A stretch of DNA of 64,000 nucleotides from JABWCQ01 sp964530625. Lineage in GTDB: Bacteria > Electryoneota > RPQS01. Shown here piece after piece: positions 1-8,067 of this stretch. The stretch covers positions 153,547 to 217,546 of the forward strand of contig CAZHAK010000003.1 of the NCBI GenBank assembly GCA_964530625.1. The letters run 5' to 3'. Position numbers and translations under genes: made by a program. How positions within the stretch are numbered: the first letter of the stretch is position 1; every line of letters begins with the position of its first letter. The notes under the pieces were generated by a model. It was given only the letters and a program-made list of their open reading frames with translations. It was not told the DNA's origin and made no database searches.

Positions 1-750
1 AAAATGCTCGACTACGCCCGCGCGAAATCCTGCCGTCATCGTCAACTCGTCCGCTACTTCGATCAGCAATACGACCAAGAAAAATGCGGAGCCTGCGACG
101 TTTGCGAAGAAAAACTCGCCGTCGTTCCCCCAACTCCCGTCATGGCCGACGCTTTGAAAACCGCGCAGATGATCCTCTGCTGCGTCCTGAGACTGAAAGA
201 GCGCTTCGGCCAATCTCACGTCGCGCTTGTGCTGAAGGGTTCCTCTGACAAGAACATCCTCACCTACAAACACAACGAACTCTCCACCTACGGTCTGCTT
301 TCGTCCTTCACGATTCCGGTCATCAACAGCTTCGTCCGGCAACTGATTGACCAGCAATACCTAATCGCAGAGTCCGAGTTCTACACCCTCGCCGTTACCG
401 AAAAAGGTCAGCAAGTCATTCGCGGAGAACTCACTCCAAAACTAAGCCTCGACCCGAAAGCGAACGCCAAGCTCCCGCAAACCCGCTCAGCCCGCGCCGA
501 AATTGACTGGGAGAACGTGGACCGCGACCTCTTCAATCTCCTCCGCGCCGAACGCACGGCCATCGCGGTCGAGCAAAACGTCCCCGCCTACGTCGTCCTG
601 CACGACTCCGTCCTGCGCGACCTCGCCCGCCACAAACCCCGAGCACAATCCCAACTCCTCCGCATCCCCGGCATCGGCGAACGCAAAGCCCAAGCCTTCG
701 GTGACCGCTTACTCAAAGTCATCCTCGAACACAGCCGCGCAATAGCATAA
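1..750 (+). CDS. recQ: ATP-dependent DNA helicase RecQ, C-terminal part (5' end lies before the window)
   Basis: The reading frame is open from the first base, so this is the last ~249 codons of a longer gene. The visible part carries the RecQ zinc-binding site (Cys at about residues 10, 28, 31 and 34 counted from the first Met, the last three as KCGACDVC), then an RQC winged-helix region (about 50-150, including the NELSTYGLL stretch) and a C-terminal HRDC domain (about 170-245, ending RIPGIGERKAQAFGDRLLKV). RecQ unwinds DNA 3'-5' in recombination and fork repair. The ATPase core is missing only because of the window edge. The arrangement zinc-RQC-HRDC is diagnostic; a non-RecQ helicase would not carry this order. 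Confidence 0.95.
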   Translation, partial: KMLDYARAKSCRHRQLVRYFDQQYDQEKCGACDVCEEKLAVVPPTPVMADALKTAQMILCCVLRLKERFGQSHVALVLKGSSDKNILTYKHNELSTYGLLSSFTIPVINSFVRQLIDQQYLIAESEFYTLAVTEKGQQVIRGELTPKLSLDPKANAKLPQTRSARAEIDWENVDRDLFNLLRAERTAIAVEQNVPAYVVLHDSVLRDLARHKPRAQSQLLRIPGIGERKAQAFGDRLLKVILEHSRAIA

Positions 751-778
751 AAAAGCGCGAGTCCAATGACTCGCGCTT
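747..778. terminator. Bidirectional rho-independent terminator between recQ and purC
   Basis: An 11-bp perfect stem (753-763 with 768-778, arm AAGCGCGAGTC) has a 4-base loop. On the minus strand it is followed by a run of T residues (A residues at 749-754 on the plus strand), so it would end the purC transcript. It lies directly after the recQ stop and may serve both convergent genes. Confidence 0.8.
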
Positions 779-790
779 CAAATCCATCCT

Positions 791-845
791 CGCCGTTGTG
801 GGTCTCCAGACTTGTCCTCGAACGAAGTGAAGGACCCGCAATGGC
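791..845 (+). repeat. Dispersed hairpin repeat (family A), interrupted by a second repeat
   Basis: The left arm GCCGTTGTGGGTCT and the right part CCCGCAATGGC match the family A hairpin seen intact at 35017-35046 and 35946-35975. Between them sits a 23-base segment at about 812-834 ending GAACGAAGTGAAGGA. That segment resembles a second repeat seen alone at 36877-36900, so this copy looks like one palindromic repeat inserted at the loop of another. Confidence 0.7.
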
Positions 846-854
846 ACAATGCAA

Positions 855-1718
855 TCACGCCATCAGCTTCTGTGAAATCTCACGATACGCATTCGCCGTC
901 TGATCAACGATATGCTGCGGCAACTCCGGCCCCGGCGGAGTCTTGTCCCAATTGAGAGTCTCAAGATAGTTCCGCACAATCTGCTTGTCAAAACTCCGCT
1001 GATCCCGGCCCGGCTGATACTCGTCCGCCGGCCAAAAGCGCGAACTGTCCGGAGTCAACACTTCGTCACACAAACACAGCTCGCCGTCAATCATTCCAAA
1101 CTCAAACTTCGTATCTGCGATCAAAATCCCCCGCTCCCGTGCGTACTCCCGCCCGCTTGAGTAGATCTCCAGCGAAAAATCCCGCAGCTTCGTCCCCATC
1201 TCTTTCCCCACAATATCACACATCTGCGCAAAGTCAATGTTCTCGTCGTGCCCCGACTCCGCTTTCGTGGCCGGAGTAAACAATGGTTCGGGAAACTGCG
1301 CGCAATGTTCCAACCCTTCCGGCAACTTATGGCCGCCGACCGCGCCCGTCTTCTTGTAATCCTTCCAGCCCGATCCAGTGATGAATCCTCGCACCACACA
1401 TTCCACTGGCAACATCTTCGCCCGCTTCACCACTTCCACCTGTCCGGGGTCGGTATGCTCAAGTCCTGCCGCGAACTCCTTGATAAACTCCGAGTGATCG
1501 CCGTCGGCGATGTGATTGCCGCAAAGCGATTCAAACTTCCGCATCCAAAACCGCGTGAGACTGTTCAGAGTCGCGCCCTTGTTCGGAATCGGAGTCGAGA
1601 GCACGACGTCAAAGGCCGACACGCGGTTCGACGTCACAAACACTAGATGGCGTTTGTCCAGTTCATAAATGTCGCGGACCTTGCCGCGGCCCAAAAGAGG
1701 AAGTGTGGTGGTGTTCAT
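855..1718 (-). CDS. purC: Phosphoribosylaminoimidazole-succinocarboxamide synthase (SAICAR synthetase)
   Basis: This 287-residue protein makes SAICAR from CAIR, aspartate and ATP in de novo purine synthesis. The N terminus LGRGKVRDIYEL is the family's ATP-binding beginning. FVTSNRVSAFDVVL and ECVVRGFITGSGWKDY are conserved SAICAR synthetase segments, and IADTKFEFG with LCDEVLTPDSSRFWP complete the active site. The length fits the longer (about 290-300 residue) type rather than the ~240-residue E. coli type. The gene is transcribed alone: a terminator lies beyond its end at 747-778 and a G/C-rich palindromic repeat lies just before its start. No other pur gene is in the window. Confidence 0.96.
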   Translation of the reverse strand: MNTTTLPLLGRGKVRDIYELDKRHLVFVTSNRVSAFDVVLSTPIPNKGATLNSLTRFWMRKFESLCGNHIADGDHSEFIKEFAAGLEHTDPGQVEVVKRAKMLPVECVVRGFITGSGWKDYKKTGAVGGHKLPEGLEHCAQFPEPLFTPATKAESGHDENIDFAQMCDIVGKEMGTKLRDFSLEIYSSGREYARERGILIADTKFEFGMIDGELCLCDEVLTPDSSRFWPADEYQPGRDQRSFDKQIVRNYLETLNWDKTPPGPELPQHIVDQTANAYREISQKLMA

Positions 1719-1740
1719 AGTGAAAGGGTAGAGGAGGGGT

Positions 1741-1783
1741 TTGATTTCCCCCCGGTCTTCCAGAGGGACTAAGGGGGGTCAAG
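1741..1783 (-). repeat. Poly-C/poly-G palindromic repeat (family B)
   Basis: The segment reads as a run of C, then GGTCTTCC, then runs of G ending GGGGGGTCAAG. Related copies occur at 34953-34994 and, in the opposite orientation, at 52948-52986. More distant relatives are at 45451-45504 and 51771-51863. Here it fills the gap between purC and the TauE-type gene. Confidence 0.65.
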
Positions 1784-1791
1784 CGTTGAAG

Positions 1792-2589
1792 CTATCTTAG
1801 CAGCATCCGCACCGCGACAAAAACCAGATAAAGAGCGAACAAAATCCGAAACACGCGTACGTTTCCGCCACGGTTTATCCTGCAGCCCAACGGTCCGCCA
1901 ATCAGCGTGCCCACGGCAATCGGAATCGCAAATCCCAAATGCACATAACCGAGCGTCCACGCCGGTAACTCCGGCACGTTCCAGCCGCTGATAACGTAAC
2001 CCAAAACTCCCGCGCCCGCCGTCACGATGCCGACCATGCTGCTGGTGCCTACCGTCAGTTCAGCGGGGAGCTTAATCAAGAGCATCATTACCGGCACCAT
2101 CACCACGCCGCCCGCCACGCCGATATAAGCTGAGATGAAACCCGTGAAACAGCCCAGCAGCGCAAACGGCCAGGCCCGAAAATGAAACTCGCCCCCATTG
2201 TAAGTCTTGAGCGGCGAAACAAACATCGCCGCGCTCGCCAACGCAAAAATCGCGAAGAAAATCCGTAACACGTTCGGCGAAGAAAGTGTCGCAATGTACG
2301 AGCCGAGCATCGAAAACAACAACGCCGTTGCCGCAATCGCCTTGAATCCGCCCCAGTGAACACGCTTCGCTCGCGCATATGCCGTGCCTGCCGATATGGA
2401 GGTTCCCAAGATCGCAAACAGCGTCGTGCTGAACACCAGCGGATAGCGAACTTCCTCAGGAATCCCGTGCGCCGCGCTCAGAGGCAGCAATATTGGTGTG
2501 ATAATCAGCGCGCCGCCGATCCCGAGATAGCCGCCCAGCACACCGGCCGTAAGCCCCAACAACAATAGCCCGCCGGTTTCAAGCAGCAA
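1792..2589 (-). CDS. TauE/SafE (TSUP) family membrane permease
   Basis: This 265-residue protein is almost entirely hydrophobic with about eight membrane segments, and has the two-fold TSUP repeat: GYLGIGGALIITPILLP near the N terminus and AYIGVAGGVVMVPVMML in the middle. The family exports sulfite, sulfoacetate or other organosulfur anions, or acts in related anion transport; the substrate here cannot be told. The start is a TTG six bases after the upstream protease gene's stop, with GGGAG about 11 bases before it, so translation coupled to that gene is likely. It is the last gene of a co-directional group with ctp, tmk and lgt. Confidence 0.88.
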   Translation of the reverse strand: MLLETGGLLLLGLTAGVLGGYLGIGGALIITPILLPLSAAHGIPEEVRYPLVFSTTLFAILGTSISAGTAYARAKRVHWGGFKAIAATALLFSMLGSYIATLSSPNVLRIFFAIFALASAAMFVSPLKTYNGGEFHFRAWPFALLGCFTGFISAYIGVAGGVVMVPVMMLLIKLPAELTVGTSSMVGIVTAGAGVLGYVISGWNVPELPAWTLGYVHLGFAIPIAVGTLIGGPLGCRINRGGNVRVFRILFALYLVFVAVRMLLR

Positions 2590-2595
2590 GGGAGT

Positions 2596-4278
2596 TTACT
2601 CTCCCTTCGACTGCAAACTGTCGGTCGTCACAGCCAGCAATTTGACGTATTCACTGCCGTTCTTCAATACTTCCACCGCGCGCAATATCTGCGGGTCGCT
2701 GTCAAAGCTCGCTTCGATTCGACCGGTGGTGCCGAACAGCGCGTTGCCCAATTCAGTCTGCAAACTGTTCTTGATAAACGGACGCTCTTTGTCAAAATCG
2801 CGGTCGCGTACGAGTTCAAGATAGTATTCAAGATGCGCAAAGTCCGGTTCCGCGTCCTGCTCAAGCTCGAACGTCTTCAAAATTTCGCGCAGCGCCGCCA
2901 GCTCCTTCTCGCCGTCCACAGAATACGAGAAATCCTCTTCCGTCAGCCAGTCGCGAAATTGGGCAATCATCTGATCGCTCACCGTCGCGTCCGTCAACTC
3001 AGGATTCTCCGTGATATACTGCGTCACGAAATCAAAGAACGCGCCCTTCCGCCACAACTCAACTCCCAACTGCTCAGGCTGCGGAGTCTCAACCAGTATA
3101 TCCGGATCAATGCCGCCGCCGCCTTCCACTTTGCGACCGTTGCGCGTCGTAAAAGCCGAGTCCATGGATTCGCCAATAGGCGAAATCACAAAGGTCGTAT
3201 CGCTGCCGAAATAATCCACTTTCTGAATCAAGCGGCCAGACGGTGTGAAATACTTCGCTGTCGTCAGTTTCAAGGCTTCACCGGTTTCAAATGTAATCAC
3301 CGATTGCACAAGTCCCTTGCCGAACGTCGGCTCGCCGATCAACACGCCGCGATCCAAATCCTGAATCGCGCCCGCGACAATCTCTGAAGCCGATGCCGAG
3401 CCGCCGTCAATCAAAACCGCGATTGGAATATCCTTGGCCACCGGATCGCTGGCCAATTTGAAAGTGCGATTCGCGTCCGCCGTGCGGCCCTTGGTCGAAA
3501 CAACCACTTCGCCCTTGTCCAAAAATTTCTGCAAAACTCCCACCGCCGCGCTCATCAATCCGCCCGGATTGCCGCGCATATCCAAAATCAAAGAGTGCAT
3601 CCCCTTGCCTTGCAGCGCGTTCAACGCTTCATCCAACTCGCTTTGGGCGCGTGTCGAAAAATGCGCGAGCTTAATGTAGCCGATTCCCGGCTCCACAAAT
3701 CCGCTGTAAGGAACGTCTTTAACGTCAATTATCTGCCGCGACAACTCGAACTCTATCGGCTCCATCGCGCCCGGACGATCCACCTTGATCTTGACCATCG
3801 AATCCGGCTCCCCGCGCAGCAGCCGCGAGGCGTCGCGAGTCGTCTTGCCGATCATGCTCACACCGTCCACCTCAATCACCTTGTCGCCGCTGCGAATACC
3901 CACGCGCTGAGCCGGAGAATCATCCATCGCGCTGATGACGGTCAAAATCTTCTCTTCACCGCGCACTCCGATCTCAATGCCCACTCCGCCGTATTTGCCG
4001 TAGGTAATCACGTCCAGATCGTCTGTGTCCTCTTCAGGAATATACACCGTATAGGGATCGAGCGTCCCGAGCATTCCGTCAATACCCGCCTGCACAAATT
4101 CGTCCGGATCAATCTGATCCACGTAGCGCAAGCTGATTTCGCGATAGATGTCTCCGAACAATCCCATATTGTGATGAATCTTCGCGTAAAGTTCATCGGC
4201 CGACATACTGCGCGCTTCGGCGAATACCGTCAGCGGCAGCAGCAACACCAGCAAGAGTAATAGTCGTCTGTGCGTCAT
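2596..4278 (-). CDS. S41-family C-terminal processing peptidase (CtpA/Prc type)
   Basis: This 560-residue exported serine protease has a signal peptide (residues 1-20, LLLLLVLLLPLTVFAEA), a PDZ domain at about 95-175 (KYGGVGIEIGV to VDRPG), and the S41 core. In the core, DMRGNPGGL is followed by GGSASASEI with the likely catalytic Ser near 296 and FGKGLVQ with the likely Lys near 321. That 25-residue Ser-Lys spacing is the one seen in Prc. A C-terminal extension of about 200 residues follows, as in the longer CtpA-type enzymes. These enzymes trim periplasmic or envelope proteins from the C terminus. The gene lies 21 bases downstream of tmk. Confidence 0.93.
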   Translation of the reverse strand: MTHRRLLLLLVLLLPLTVFAEARSMSADELYAKIHHNMGLFGDIYREISLRYVDQIDPDEFVQAGIDGMLGTLDPYTVYIPEEDTDDLDVITYGKYGGVGIEIGVRGEEKILTVISAMDDSPAQRVGIRSGDKVIEVDGVSMIGKTTRDASRLLRGEPDSMVKIKVDRPGAMEPIEFELSRQIIDVKDVPYSGFVEPGIGYIKLAHFSTRAQSELDEALNALQGKGMHSLILDMRGNPGGLMSAAVGVLQKFLDKGEVVVSTKGRTADANRTFKLASDPVAKDIPIAVLIDGGSASASEIVAGAIQDLDRGVLIGEPTFGKGLVQSVITFETGEALKLTTAKYFTPSGRLIQKVDYFGSDTTFVISPIGESMDSAFTTRNGRKVEGGGGIDPDILVETPQPEQLGVELWRKGAFFDFVTQYITENPELTDATVSDQMIAQFRDWLTEEDFSYSVDGEKELAALREILKTFELEQDAEPDFAHLEYYLELVRDRDFDKERPFIKNSLQTELGNALFGTTGRIEASFDSDPQILRAVEVLKNGSEYVKLLAVTTDSLQSKGE

Positions 4279-4299
4279 GGCACGTCCTATAACAGTGGT

Positions 4300-4917
4300 T
4301 TAACCCGGCAGGCGAGCGGCAATCGCCGACTTCACCTGCGTAAAAACATCGTCTTCATTCGCCCGCGCGTCAATCTTCTTCACTCGCGCGGGATGGCGTT
4401 GGCAAAGCTCCAAATAGGCTTGCCTGACCGCCTCGAAAAATTCTCGTGGACTCTGTTCCAGGCGATCCGGCGCACCGCCGTTCGCGGCGCGTCGTGCAGC
4501 CGACGTCTCGTAGTCCACATCCAAATAGAGTGTCAAATCCGGGATTAAGTTCCCGGTCACGAACATATTCACCGCTTCAATCTCCTCGACTCCCAATTCG
4601 CGGCCAGCGCCCTGATAGACCGTCGAAGAATCCGCAAAACGATCCACCAGCGCCACCGCGCGCGGTTTCTTCAGGTGAGGCCGCAAAATCTCGTCCACAA
4701 GCTGCGCCCGCGAAGCCGAATAGAGCAAGTACTCGGTGCGACCCGTCAAATGACTCGCCGGATTCAACAACAGCTCTCGAATTGCTTCGCCCGCTTCCGT
4801 TCCGCCCGGTTCGCGCGTCAACAAAACATCGTACTGCAAACTCTCGAGCCACGCCACTGTTTTCGCCAGTTGCGTGGACTTTCCGGAGCCGTCAATCCCC
4901 TCAAAATTAATCAGCAT
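4300..4917 (-). CDS. tmk: Thymidylate kinase
   Basis: This 205-residue enzyme phosphorylates dTMP to dTDP. The P-loop EGIDGSGKST lies at the very start, followed by TREPGGT, the DRFADSSTVYQG segment (DR motif and dTMP site) and a LID region. I chose the ATG at 4917, giving MLINFEGIDG as in the family, over an ATG 24 bases upstream that would add eight residues. With this start the gene overlaps the end of lgt by 11 bases, which suggests coupling within a lgt-tmk-ctp-permease run. Confidence 0.95.
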   Translation of the reverse strand: MLINFEGIDGSGKSTQLAKTVAWLESLQYDVLLTREPGGTEAGEAIRELLLNPASHLTGRTEYLLYSASRAQLVDEILRPHLKKPRAVALVDRFADSSTVYQGAGRELGVEEIEAVNMFVTGNLIPDLTLYLDVDYETSAARRAANGGAPDRLEQSPREFFEAVRQAYLELCQRHPARVKKIDARANEDDVFTQVKSAIAARLPG

Positions 4918-5725
4918 GAGCGTCCGGAGGAGCCGGTGCATTCTTTCTGGCGATCAGATAAATTCCCACCACCACCATTGCCGCCGAAATAATCCGTGAA
5001 AAAGTAATCCGGTGATCGCCGATGCTCCCGAAAATCATTCCCGCTTCGTACCACCGGAGTCCCTCGACATAATACCGCCACACTCCGTAGAGCGTCAGAA
5101 AATATCCTGTCAGCACTCCTTCGAGGAGTCGCGCGCGATCCCGCCAAAGCAGAAATCCGAACAGCGCGATCATCGCCGCAGTTTCATAGAGTTGCGTCGG
5201 ATGAATATGCTGATGCGGAAACACAGATCCGGCCAAACTCGACTCCGGAAACACGACTCCCCACGGGAGATCGCAAACATTTCCGAAACAACAACCGTTC
5301 AAAAAACAGCCCAGTCTGCCGAACGCGATTCCCAGAGCCAGTGACGGAATCATGATGTCCGTCACATTCATAAAGCTCGTTCCCTTGCGCTTCGCCATCC
5401 AATACGCGCCGCCAAATCCTGCCACCACGCCGCCCAACAGCACCAGCCCCGCAATGCCAATCGTGCCGTCACTCTGAATCGGCGAGATAATATCAATCAG
5501 CCTGCCTTCAAATTCATCCCAGTGCGTAACCACATACGCGATTCGTCCGCCCAGCAGTCCGATCAACAGCGAGGCCACGGAGATGTCCATGATCGCTTGA
5601 CCCGTGACGCCCCGCTTCGGCGCGCGCTTGGTCGCAATCCAAATCCCGAAACCAAACGCCAACGCCAGCATCAACCCATAGCTGTGCAGCGCGAACGGAC
5701 CTATTTTGAAAAGCTCGGGATGCAA
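4907..5725 (-). CDS. lgt: Prolipoprotein diacylglyceryl transferase
   Basis: This 272-residue polytopic inner-membrane enzyme transfers diacylglyceryl from phosphatidylglycerol to the lipobox Cys of prolipoproteins. The Lgt signature GRLGCFLNGCCFG is present around residues 140-152, with the HPTQLYE segment after it and the usual N terminus (FKIGPFALHSYGL). The start is a TTG with no obvious Shine-Dalgarno site; no ATG lies nearby. Several predicted lipoproteins in the window (at 11123, 32040, 37019, 37804 and 53598) are potential substrates of this enzyme. Confidence 0.95.
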   Translation of the reverse strand: MHPELFKIGPFALHSYGLMLALAFGFGIWIATKRAPKRGVTGQAIMDISVASLLIGLLGGRIAYVVTHWDEFEGRLIDIISPIQSDGTIGIAGLVLLGGVVAGFGGAYWMAKRKGTSFMNVTDIMIPSLALGIAFGRLGCFLNGCCFGNVCDLPWGVVFPESSLAGSVFPHQHIHPTQLYETAAMIALFGFLLWRDRARLLEGVLTGYFLTLYGVWRYYVEGLRWYEAGMIFGSIGDHRITFSRIISAAMVVVGIYLIARKNAPAPPDAHAD

Positions 5726-5769
5726 ATGTTAGAAGGGATAATGGAGAAGGGATATGGGATACAGGTTAA

Positions 5770-6507
5770 TCATGACGGCTCGTTGTCCTTTGATGCTTCG
5801 TCTGCTCGATCAAAATCTTCCAGCCCCGCCACGACCACCACGAATTCGCCTTTCGGCGTATGCTTTTCAAAATGCGCGATCGCGTCACTCACACTGCCGC
5901 GCACGATCTCTTCATGCAGCTTCGTCAGCTCACGGCAGACGGCGATATTGCGATTGCCTAAATACTCGAGCAGCTCGGAGAGCGTCTTCTGAATCCGGTG
6001 CACGCTTTCATAGAGCACAATTGTGCGCGGCTCGAGAGCCAACTGCTTAAACTTCGTCTGACGGCCTTTTTTGTGCGGCAAAAATCCTTCGAACACAAAA
6101 CTGTCTGTGCGCAATCCCGACAACACCAGCGCCGGAATCAACGCTGCCGGACCGGGAATCGCTATCACAGCATGTCCCGCGGCAATGGCCGACCGCACCA
6201 GTATCGTTCCCGGATCGGAAATCCCCGGCGTGCCCGCGTCGCTGATCAGCGCCACACGCTTGCCCTGCGACAATTGCTCCAAGACCCACGACAATTTTGA
6301 TTTCACATTGTGCGCACCGTAACTCGTCGTCGCCACCTGAATCGTATAATGATCCAAGAGCCGCTTCGAGTGCCGTGTATCTTCACAGAGCAGCAAGTCG
6401 GCGGACTTCAAAATTTCAACCGCGCGAAAGCTGATGTCGCCGAGATTGCCAATCGGTGTGGCGACCACGGCCAATGATCCCGCCGGAAATTGAGAGTCGC
6501 TGCTCAT
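5770..6507 (-). CDS. rsmI: 16S rRNA (cytidine-1402-2'-O)-methyltransferase
   Basis: This 245-residue SAM-dependent enzyme methylates the ribose of C1402 in 16S rRNA. It has the RsmI N terminus LAVVATPIGNLGDISFRAVE, then CEDTRHSKRLLDHY, the SDAGTPGISDPG loop and IPGPAALIPALVLSGL, all hallmarks of this tetrapyrrole-methylase-fold family. The length is slightly short of the ~280 residues common in other phyla because the C-terminal extension is reduced. It is separated from lat upstream by a strong terminator at 6514-6551. Confidence 0.95.
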   Translation of the reverse strand: MSSDSQFPAGSLAVVATPIGNLGDISFRAVEILKSADLLLCEDTRHSKRLLDHYTIQVATTSYGAHNVKSKLSWVLEQLSQGKRVALISDAGTPGISDPGTILVRSAIAAGHAVIAIPGPAALIPALVLSGLRTDSFVFEGFLPHKKGRQTKFKQLALEPRTIVLYESVHRIQKTLSELLEYLGNRNIAVCRELTKLHEEIVRGSVSDAIAHFEKHTPKGEFVVVVAGLEDFDRADEASKDNEPS

Positions 6508-6513
6508 CCTAAA

Positions 6514-6551
6514 AACACAAGGCCGAGGCTCTCGCGCGAGAGCCTCCGGCC
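6514..6551 (-). terminator. Rho-independent terminator of lat
   Basis: A long G/C-rich stem (arms around AGGCTCTC and GAGAGCCT, extended by GGCC/GGCC) is followed on the minus strand by TTGTGTTTTT. It lies 40 bases past the end of lat and just before the rsmI start. Confidence 0.85.
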
Positions 6552-6592
6552 CGTTTGAACTAACCCGCTATTGAAGAATGTCAACGCCGGAA

Positions 6593-7942
6593 TTAAGCAG
6601 GTTGAAGCTGCACCTGTTCAAGAATTTCGCCTGTGCACTTGCTGATGACATCGACACCTTCCGCGACTTCAGATTCGGAAATATTCAACGGCGGACGGAA
6701 ACGAATCGAATGTGTTCCCGAAGGCAACATGCACACGCCGTTCTCATACAACGCGTCCACCAGGCGATTCCGCAGTGACGGCGTCGGCAAATCAAACGCA
6801 CACATCAGGCCGCGACCGCGCACGTTGCTGACCATCTTGGGATAGTCGTTGGCGACTTTCTGCAATAGGAAGAGAGCCTTTTCGCCGGTCTTAGCCGCAT
6901 GATCGACCAGATTCTCATCACGGATGACTTCGAGATAGGTCTTGAAGCGGAACATGTCAATCAGATTGCCGCCCCACGTCGAGTTGATGCGCGACGACAC
7001 GTTGAATACGTTATCGTCGATTTCGTCAATTCTCGGTCCGGCGACAAATCCGCACACTTGCGCTTTCTTGCCGAAGCAGAACATATCCGGCTCGACGTTG
7101 TGATGCTGCCAAGCCCACATCTTGCCCGTCAAACCGACGCCCGTCTGGACTTCGTCAAAAACCAGCATCGCGTCGTTCTCGTCCGCAAGATTGCGCAACG
7201 CCTGCATGAACTCCGTGCGGAAATGATTGTCGCCGCCTTCACCTTGAATCGGCTCGATAATGATCGCGCAAATTTCGTCCTTGCGGGCCATGAAGTGCTG
7301 CTTCATCTGAGCAACCGCGAGCTTCTCTTTCTGCTCGACTTCCTCAAGATGGCCTTCCGTCAGCGGGAAGCGCAGTTTCGGATTCGTCACTCGCGGCCAA
7401 TCGAATTTCGCGAAGTACTTGTACTTGTTCGGATCCGCCGTATTTGTCAGCGAAACGGTATATCCCGTACGGCCATGGAACGATTCGTCGAAGTGCATGA
7501 CCTGATTGCCGATTTCGCGGCGGTAGCCCTTCTGAAGATTCTTCCGCACCTTCCAGTCCATCGCTGCCTTCAGCGCATTTTCAATTCCCAGCGCGCCGCC
7601 GGAAACGTAAAACGAATGCTTGAACTGCGGCGGCACCGCGATCTTAAAGAACGTTTCCACAAATTCCGCGAACTCCACCGTGTAGAGATCCGAGTTCGTG
7701 ATATTGTTGACCGCCAAACGACCGAGCTTCTCGATCATTTCCGGCGACGTCAAGCGCGGATGATTGAAACCTATCGGGCTGGACGCGAAAAACGTAAAAA
7801 AGTCCATGTACTTGCGGCCGTGACGCGAGTCATAGAACATCGTGCCTTTGGATCTCTCAAGATCAAACACCAAATCGAATCCATCAGCGAGCATATATTT
7901 CGAGAGCGTCTCGTGGACGTTCTTCGGAGTGATGTGCGACAT
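6593..7942 (-). CDS. lat: L-lysine 6-aminotransferase (PLP-dependent, class III)
   Basis: This 449-residue enzyme resembles the lysine epsilon-aminotransferase LAT of Mycobacterium. Shared landmarks include DFFTFFASSPIGFNHP, NSDLYTVEFAEFVETF, SLTNTADPNKY, EPIQGEGGDNHFR, LVFDEVQTGVGLTG and FGKKAQVCG, where the first Lys of GKK is the expected PLP Schiff-base residue, and RINSTWGGN. It transfers the epsilon-amino group of lysine to 2-oxoglutarate and gives 2-aminoadipate 6-semialdehyde. An AGGAGG ribosome site lies just before the ATG. The gene stands alone between two hairpins. The aldehyde dehydrogenase at 12792 could take the semialdehyde further (inference). Confidence 0.93.
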   Translation of the reverse strand: MSHITPKNVHETLSKYMLADGFDLVFDLERSKGTMFYDSRHGRKYMDFFTFFASSPIGFNHPRLTSPEMIEKLGRLAVNNITNSDLYTVEFAEFVETFFKIAVPPQFKHSFYVSGGALGIENALKAAMDWKVRKNLQKGYRREIGNQVMHFDESFHGRTGYTVSLTNTADPNKYKYFAKFDWPRVTNPKLRFPLTEGHLEEVEQKEKLAVAQMKQHFMARKDEICAIIIEPIQGEGGDNHFRTEFMQALRNLADENDAMLVFDEVQTGVGLTGKMWAWQHHNVEPDMFCFGKKAQVCGFVAGPRIDEIDDNVFNVSSRINSTWGGNLIDMFRFKTYLEVIRDENLVDHAAKTGEKALFLLQKVANDYPKMVSNVRGRGLMCAFDLPTPSLRNRLVDALYENGVCMLPSGTHSIRFRPPLNISESEVAEGVDVISKCTGEILEQVQLQPA

Positions 7943-8067
7943 AACTAACCTCCTGTTTACGGTTGACTGATTGCTAAACTAAAACCGAGAGCCGCCATTC
8001 ACCGCGGAGGATCCGTGGAGCCTGTATTGCGCCGGGTCAGCGCATGAAAATTTAGTCGCAAAAACAT

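Noticed and set aside
6899..7948. A 349-codon open frame on the plus strand opposite lat
   Set aside because: lat is strongly conserved across its whole length; the antisense frame has no recognisable features and Arg/Leu-rich shadow composition.
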